Translations under genes and position numbers: made by a program
Part shown: positions 59,990-64,000 of the stretch, in pieces
How positions within the stretch are numbered: the first letter of the stretch is position 1
Layout of the letters: the number at the start of each line of letters is the position of its first letter
Source: Myxococcus virescens
GTDB taxonomy: Bacteria > Myxococcota > Myxococcia > Myxococcales > Myxococcaceae
Reading direction: 5' to 3'
NCBI RefSeq assembly: GCF_900101905.1
Contig: NZ_FNAJ01000023.1
Location: forward strand, 36,719-100,718
DNA length: 64,000 nucleotides
Notes under the pieces: generated by a model
Told to the model about the DNA's origin: nothing
Databases searched by the model: none
What the model saw: the letters and a program-made list of their open reading frames with translations, nothing else

Positions 59990-61210
59990 CTAAGGACGCG
60001 CGGGCTGGGTGAAGCAAGTGAGGTCGGCGGACGACCCGAACCCGACGGCACTCCGCGCGGAGATGAAGAAGTAGAGGACCCTGCCGTCGTTGGGAATGTC
60101 CGTGAGGTGGTAGTTCAAGTCAGTGGTGTACCAGTCCGTGCTGTTCCCATTGACGACAGCGTTGATGCGGTACTCCGTCACGGGATGGCCGTAATCGAAC
60201 TCCGGTGGCTCCCACGAAAAGGAGATCCACCCGTCGCCCCCCTGGCACATCGCATTGAGCGGCATGGAGGGGGCCCGCGTGGGCATGGCGGCGATGCGCT
60301 CCGAGACCCCGCCCCAGCCCGCCGCGTTCTCCGCCTCAACGGTGAAATGGTAGGTCGTGGCGTTCTCCAGTTCTTCCACGAGCGTGCCCGTCGCGGTGGT
60401 ATCCACGGTGCGAATCACCTCGTCCCCCAGGTACACCGTCACCCGGTAGGAGGTGATGGGGCTGCCGCCCGTGTCCTCGACGCTCCAGGCCAAGCGAACC
60501 CGCTGACCACTGGGGAAGGCCGTGACGACAGGCACGCCGGGCGTCGTATAGGGCGTCGCCTCGATGGAGGCCTCGGGCCCCCGTGAATGCCCGTTGAAGG
60601 CAACGACGACGAATCTCACCGCCATCCCGTTGGTCATCGGGTGAAAGGTCTTCCCCAACTCGGTCGCGGGCACCCTCACCATCTCGCCTTCCTGCGCGCC
60701 GAAGTAGGGCGTGATGAAGTAACTGTCCAGCGGCATGCCCTTGTCATCCGCGGCATCCCAGCTCAGCGTCACACGTTGGTCGCCCTCGACGGCAACCAGG
60801 TTCCGCACCGCACCGGGCGTCACATGGGGGACCACGCGGTCGGAGCGCCCCGAAGCGGCACTGTTGCCACGGGCATTCCTGGCGACGACGCTGAAAGCAT
60901 AGGCGGTTCCATTCGTCAGATCCGTGATGACGGCCCGGGGCTCGGACGCGGGCGCCGTCACCACGCGGACCTCCCCAGCGTCCGAGTGCACATGCACCGC
61001 ATAGTCGAGGAGCGCGCTCCCTCCGTCCGAAGGGACATCCCACGTCACAGTGACCTGGCCGTCGCCCGGCACCGCGATCACCAACGAGGGAGCCTGCGGC
61101 ACTGTCCCCTGGGGCTCCTGCGAGGGCGGCCGCTCATCGGAGCCACCACATCCCAGTCCCATCATCACGCCCCAACACAGCGCGGCCACCAGTCGGATTC
61201 GTCCGTTCAT
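59990..61210 (-). CDS. Fibronectin type III repeat lipoprotein
   Basis: 406 residues from ATG 61210. A lipoprotein signal with lipobox (GLGC, Cys21) is followed by four fibronectin type III domains of about 90 residues, each with the pattern GDGQVTVTWDVPSDGGSALL, then YAFSVVARNARGNS or an equivalent. No catalytic module is present. Surface-attached FN3 strings usually mediate binding or act as spacers. The gene is convergent with the CorC-type gene (22-base gap). An open frame continuing to 61411 runs into the hairpin and tRNA region and is not coding. Confidence 0.85.
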   Translation of the reverse strand: MNGRIRLVAALCWGVMMGLGCGGSDERPPSQEPQGTVPQAPSLVIAVPGDGQVTVTWDVPSDGGSALLDYAVHVHSDAGEVRVVTAPASEPRAVITDLTNGTAYAFSVVARNARGNSAASGRSDRVVPHVTPGAVRNLVAVEGDQRVTLSWDAADDKGMPLDSYFITPYFGAQEGEMVRVPATELGKTFHPMTNGMAVRFVVVAFNGHSRGPEASIEATPYTTPGVPVVTAFPSGQRVRLAWSVEDTGGSPITSYRVTVYLGDEVIRTVDTTATGTLVEELENATTYHFTVEAENAAGWGGVSERIAAMPTRAPSMPLNAMCQGGDGWISFSWEPPEFDYGHPVTEYRINAVVNGNSTDWYTTDLNYHLTDIPNDGRVLYFFISARSAVGFGSSADLTCFTQPARP

Positions 61211-61364
61211 CTTGACACTCCTCCCCCCGGAAACCGGGAAATCGCTGCGTACCGCAGGAGGACCACCACCGGGAAGAGTCCGTGACGACCCAGCCTCTTG
61301 GAAGGATGAAACCCTACTTCCAAGGTGGGCAATCGGTGGGTGGAGAGTCGGAAGAGGGGTCAGC

Positions 61365-61403
61365 GCCCGGGATTCTTGAGGAACAACCTCAAGAATCCCG
61401 GGC
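61365..61403 (-). terminator. Perfect 17-bp hairpin behind tRNA-Arg
   Basis: Arms gcccgggattcttgagg and cctcaagaatcccgggc are fully complementary and close on loop aacaa. It starts 11 bases after the 3' end of the minus-strand tRNA gene. No T run follows, so it may be a terminator, a processing site or an inserted inverted repeat. Confidence 0.65.
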
Positions 61404-61414
61404 ACTTCCACCAG

Positions 61415-61488
<74 letters not shown>

Positions 61489-61611
61489 AACCGACATCCG
61501 GATGAAGCGGGGCGACAAGTAGCCGAAGTGCCCCGCCGAAGCAAGCACGCAATCCTACAACGGACGCCAGATGACGTGCCATCCCACCGGGGCGGAATGC
61601 GCCCCGTCCGC
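61489..61611. other. Gap upstream of tRNA-Arg and after the Ig-repeat gene
   Basis: 123 bases between the end of the minus-strand repeat-protein gene and the tRNA start. It must hold the tRNA promoter, but I could not fix convincing -35/-10 elements. Confidence 0.4.
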
Positions 61612-64000
61612 TCACACGCGACGCCTCCGGGCAGCCATCAGCATCAGGACGCCCCACCCCAGGAGCAGAAGGGGCGCACTCCCCTGCCCTCCCGCGGCAC
61701 AGCTCAATCCGCCACCGCGGGAACTGACCTCCCGGATGATGTTGATGGAGGGATCCACCTTGAAGGCGCTCTCCGCCGAGCGCTCGCTTTCATTCCCCGC
61801 GGCATCCCGGGCCGAGGCACTGAATCTGTGGTCTCCCTCGCTGATGGCCCGGGTCAACGTCAGGCGCCACTGCCCGGTGGGTTCGACACGCGCACTGCCA
61901 AAGTCGAGCCCGTCAACGAAGAGCAGAACTTCACTCCCAGGTTCGGCGCTTCCCTGGAACGTCGGCGTGAGCGAGCCCACGACCGCATCGGGCGCGGGCG
62001 AACTCACCACCGGCACCAGGGGAGGCGTCGTGTCCAAACGCCAGACATGCACCGCAGGCGTTGCATCCACGTTGCCCGCCTCATCGCGAGCACGAACCTC
62101 GATGCGGTGCTCGCCTTCCGGCACGCCGTCCCACGTGTACGCAGGGGGGCAGTTGTCGAACGCAGCACCGTCGATGCTGCACTCGAAATTCACGAACGCC
62201 TCGTCGGACTCGAAACGGAAGACCGCCCGCGCCACGTTCGTATCCGCGGCAGGCATTTCAATGATGTTGGTCGTCGGTGCCACCGAGTCCACGCGCCACT
62301 CGTGCGTGCCCTGCACATCCGCGACGTTGCCGGCGCGGTCGACGGCGCGCACCGCGAACGTGTGAAGTGCATCCCCCACCGTGACTTCATGAGAGCTGGG
62401 GCCGGTACACGACGCGAAGGCACCGCCATCCAGGCTGCACTCGAACGTCGTGCCTGCCTCATTCGATTCGAACTGGAAGACCGCGCGCGGCTGATTCGTC
62501 AGGTGTGGCGGGGCCGCGGTGAGTCGAGTTTCCGGCTTCGTCGCGTCGACAGTAAACGTTCGAAAGGCTTCCGCACCGTCATTGCCTACGGCGTCGGTCA
62601 GCGAGACGGCCAGCACATGGGGCCCATCCGCCAGTTGCACCGGGCTATCGAAGCTCCACGACAACGACTGCTCCGGGACCTGGAACGTGCCTACGATGTC
62701 GCCATCGATCTTGATGATGAAGGTTCCGCGTTCGGAAACGCGTCCGCTGAATTGAGGCCACTGAACGTTGAAGTAGACATCGTTCTGAGCAGGAACGTTG
62801 ATGACCGGCGCCACCGGCCCCGTCAGGTCGACGGTCCAGTTATAAACTGAGGGCGACGAGGCCTCTCGCCCCCCTCCTCGGGCCCACACTCTCAAGATGT
62901 GCCCCCCTTCGACGAGTCCCGTATACGGCTTGGTGGGCGACTCCGAGGTCGCGCAATCTTCCTCACGCGGCTCGTCGTCCAACTGGCACGCATAGATCAC
63001 GGTGGTCAGATTGGAGGTGAAGCTGAACGACGCGCTGGTTTGCCGAGTCACCGTCGGGGGCCCCGTCTGAAAATAGGTCACCGGATCCCCCACCACCAAC
63101 CTCCAGATGTGGTTGGCCGGGGTCTCATCCCGGTTCCCAGCCGCATCGACAGCCCGGATGAGCATGCTGTGATCACCCTCCGCGTAGACCGGAATGCCTG
63201 GAGGATTCGGGAGGGCAAAGGGACTCTCGCATGGCAAGAAGTCTCGTCCGTCATAGCTACACTCGAAGCTCACGACGTCCGTATCGTCATCCCCTCCGCG
63301 GAACGCGAAGGCCGTCGTCGGCTCGCCCGTCAACGCGTCCGGCTTGGACGTGATCACCGTGTCCGGAGGATCTCGATCCACCGTCCACGTCGCAGCAGCG
63401 GGCGTGGCATCTACATTGCCCGCGGCATCCACGGCTCTTGCCCAGAGTGTGTACGTGCTGGTGATCAACTCGGACGTCAGGTACGAGGCCCCGCAGGCCT
63501 CCCAGTCCTCATCCTCTTCTTCAGGCATCGTGGTCGACGAAGGCCGAACCAGGATGCACTGGAAGCCCACCACGTCCGTGTCGGGAGATGACAGGTTGAA
63601 CCGGGCACGCAGCGCATTGCTCGGTGAATCCACCAAGGCCACCACCTGGGTGTCCGGACGAACCTTGTCCGTCCGCCACGAATAGGCGGCCGGCGTCGGG
63701 TCCACGTTGCCCGCCGTATCCCTCGCCCTCACCAGGAACCGGAACTGCACATCCGCACCCGGTGTCTGAACGATGATTCCACTCGCGCACGTGGTGAAGG
63801 GCGCCCCATTCAGGCTGCACTGGAAGGTGGCCTGCGGGTCGGTCGAGCTGAACGTGAAGGGCACCGAAGTCTGGTTGTTCACCGGCGCGGGCAGTGGCGC
63901 CGTGAGCTCCGTATCCGGAGGCTCCAGGTCCACCCGCCACTCATGGCTGGCAGGAATGACATCCACGTTCCCCGCCGCATCCACCGCCCGAACCCACAGC
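61612..64000 (-). CDS. Secreted tandem Ig-like repeat protein with MYXO-CTERM-like tail, N-terminus outside window
   Basis: At least 796 residues are visible and the frame stays open to base 64000, so the true start is beyond the window. About nine repeats of 85-100 residues each end in a VRAVDAAGNVDATPA-type motif followed by W-x-VD and a Pro-rich linker. Six of the repeats contain a Cys pair such as FECSLDGGAFASC, probably disulfides. The C-terminus shows GGLSCAAGGQ, a hydrophobic helix (APLLLLGWGVLMLM) and RRRR, the MYXO-CTERM sorting pattern processed by myxosortase-type proteases. It is likely a surface adhesin or binding protein. No enzyme domain is visible in this part. Confidence 0.85.
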   Translation of the reverse strand, partial: LWVRAVDAAGNVDVIPASHEWRVDLEPPDTELTAPLPAPVNNQTSVPFTFSSTDPQATFQCSLNGAPFTTCASGIIVQTPGADVQFRFLVRARDTAGNVDPTPAAYSWRTDKVRPDTQVVALVDSPSNALRARFNLSSPDTDVVGFQCILVRPSSTTMPEEEDEDWEACGASYLTSELITSTYTLWARAVDAAGNVDATPAAATWTVDRDPPDTVITSKPDALTGEPTTAFAFRGGDDDTDVVSFECSYDGRDFLPCESPFALPNPPGIPVYAEGDHSMLIRAVDAAGNRDETPANHIWRLVVGDPVTYFQTGPPTVTRQTSASFSFTSNLTTVIYACQLDDEPREEDCATSESPTKPYTGLVEGGHILRVWARGGGREASSPSVYNWTVDLTGPVAPVINVPAQNDVYFNVQWPQFSGRVSERGTFIIKIDGDIVGTFQVPEQSLSWSFDSPVQLADGPHVLAVSLTDAVGNDGAEAFRTFTVDATKPETRLTAAPPHLTNQPRAVFQFESNEAGTTFECSLDGGAFASCTGPSSHEVTVGDALHTFAVRAVDRAGNVADVQGTHEWRVDSVAPTTNIIEMPAADTNVARAVFRFESDEAFVNFECSIDGAAFDNCPPAYTWDGVPEGEHRIEVRARDEAGNVDATPAVHVWRLDTTPPLVPVVSSPAPDAVVGSLTPTFQGSAEPGSEVLLFVDGLDFGSARVEPTGQWRLTLTRAISEGDHRFSASARDAAGNESERSAESAFKVDPSINIIREVSSRGGGLSCAAGGQGSAPLLLLGWGVLMLMAARRRRV

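Noticed and set aside
61211..61411. 67-codon N-terminal extension of the FN3 lipoprotein
   Set aside because: It would put non-signal residues before the lipoprotein signal and read through the tRNA-associated hairpin. ATG 61210 is the natural start.
61612..64000. Repeats of about 280 bases considered as a non-coding satellite
   Set aside because: A single frame stays open throughout with repeated domain and Cys-pair patterns, so it is coding.

Overview
The window looks like chromosomal DNA of a myxobacterium of the Myxococcaceae, most likely Myxococcus or a close relative. The basis is very high GC with strong third-position GC bias, many two-component and chemosensory genes, a secreted protein ending in a MYXO-CTERM-like sorting tail, a DUF4388 (PATAN) protein, an NtrC-type regulator, and a pst operon preceded by a response regulator without its own kinase (the arrangement known for PhoP4 of M. 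xanthus). The species call is inference; no 16S or marker search was possible.

Layout. 1-10688 is mostly minus-strand housekeeping: a cut 7TM-HD phosphohydrolase gene, phoH, a DUF4388 protein, a TPR/zinc membrane protein, a plus-strand mazG fused to a VOC-like domain and rpsT, then an lptE-like lipoprotein, a zinc-ribbon membrane protein and leuS. 11016-15404 is a SusC/SusD-type outer-membrane receptor pair. 15471-18931 holds an oxidoreductase and an ABC exporter. 18948-27736 is a compact chemosensory operon (CheY, CheA, two CheW, a small membrane protein, a HEAT-repeat protein, CheR, CheB, CheY) without a methyl-accepting receptor gene. 27792-38028 is a long minus-strand run: an orphan M17 N-domain protein, nusB, ribH, ribE, ribD, nrdR, glyA, rpiB, fabF, acpP, fabG, fabD and plsX. 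rpmF (plus) and yceD (minus) converge on a strong hairpin at 38702-38745.

39558-44588 (plus) carries a TPR protein, a lipoprotein, a PhoB/PhoR-like two-component pair, a metallophosphoesterase and a SixA-type phosphatase. 44595-51462 (minus) holds a DUF1634/TauE exporter pair, a beta-carbonic anhydrase and SulP transporter that overlap, and a sensor kinase/NtrC-type sigma54 regulator pair. A good -24/-12 promoter and an AT-rich 9+9 dyad lie between the regulator and sulP, which suggests a self-contained bicarbonate/anion-uptake regulatory module. 51658-56753 is a PhoP-like regulator followed by pstSCAB-phoU with candidate Pho boxes. 56897-59967 encodes a GT21-like glycosyltransferase, a receiver-only regulator and a CNNM/CorC protein with no usable ATG/GTG/TTG start before its first membrane segment. 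The end of the window has an FN3 lipoprotein, tRNA-Arg(CCG) with a perfect 17-bp hairpin behind it, and a cut, secreted tandem Ig-like repeat protein.

Genes are tightly packed. Many neighbours overlap by ATGA or GTGA, which supports co-transcription inside the che, fab, ribosomal/vitamin, sulP-cynT, HK-RR and pst blocks. No CRISPR array, insertion sequence, prophage or rRNA operon was seen.
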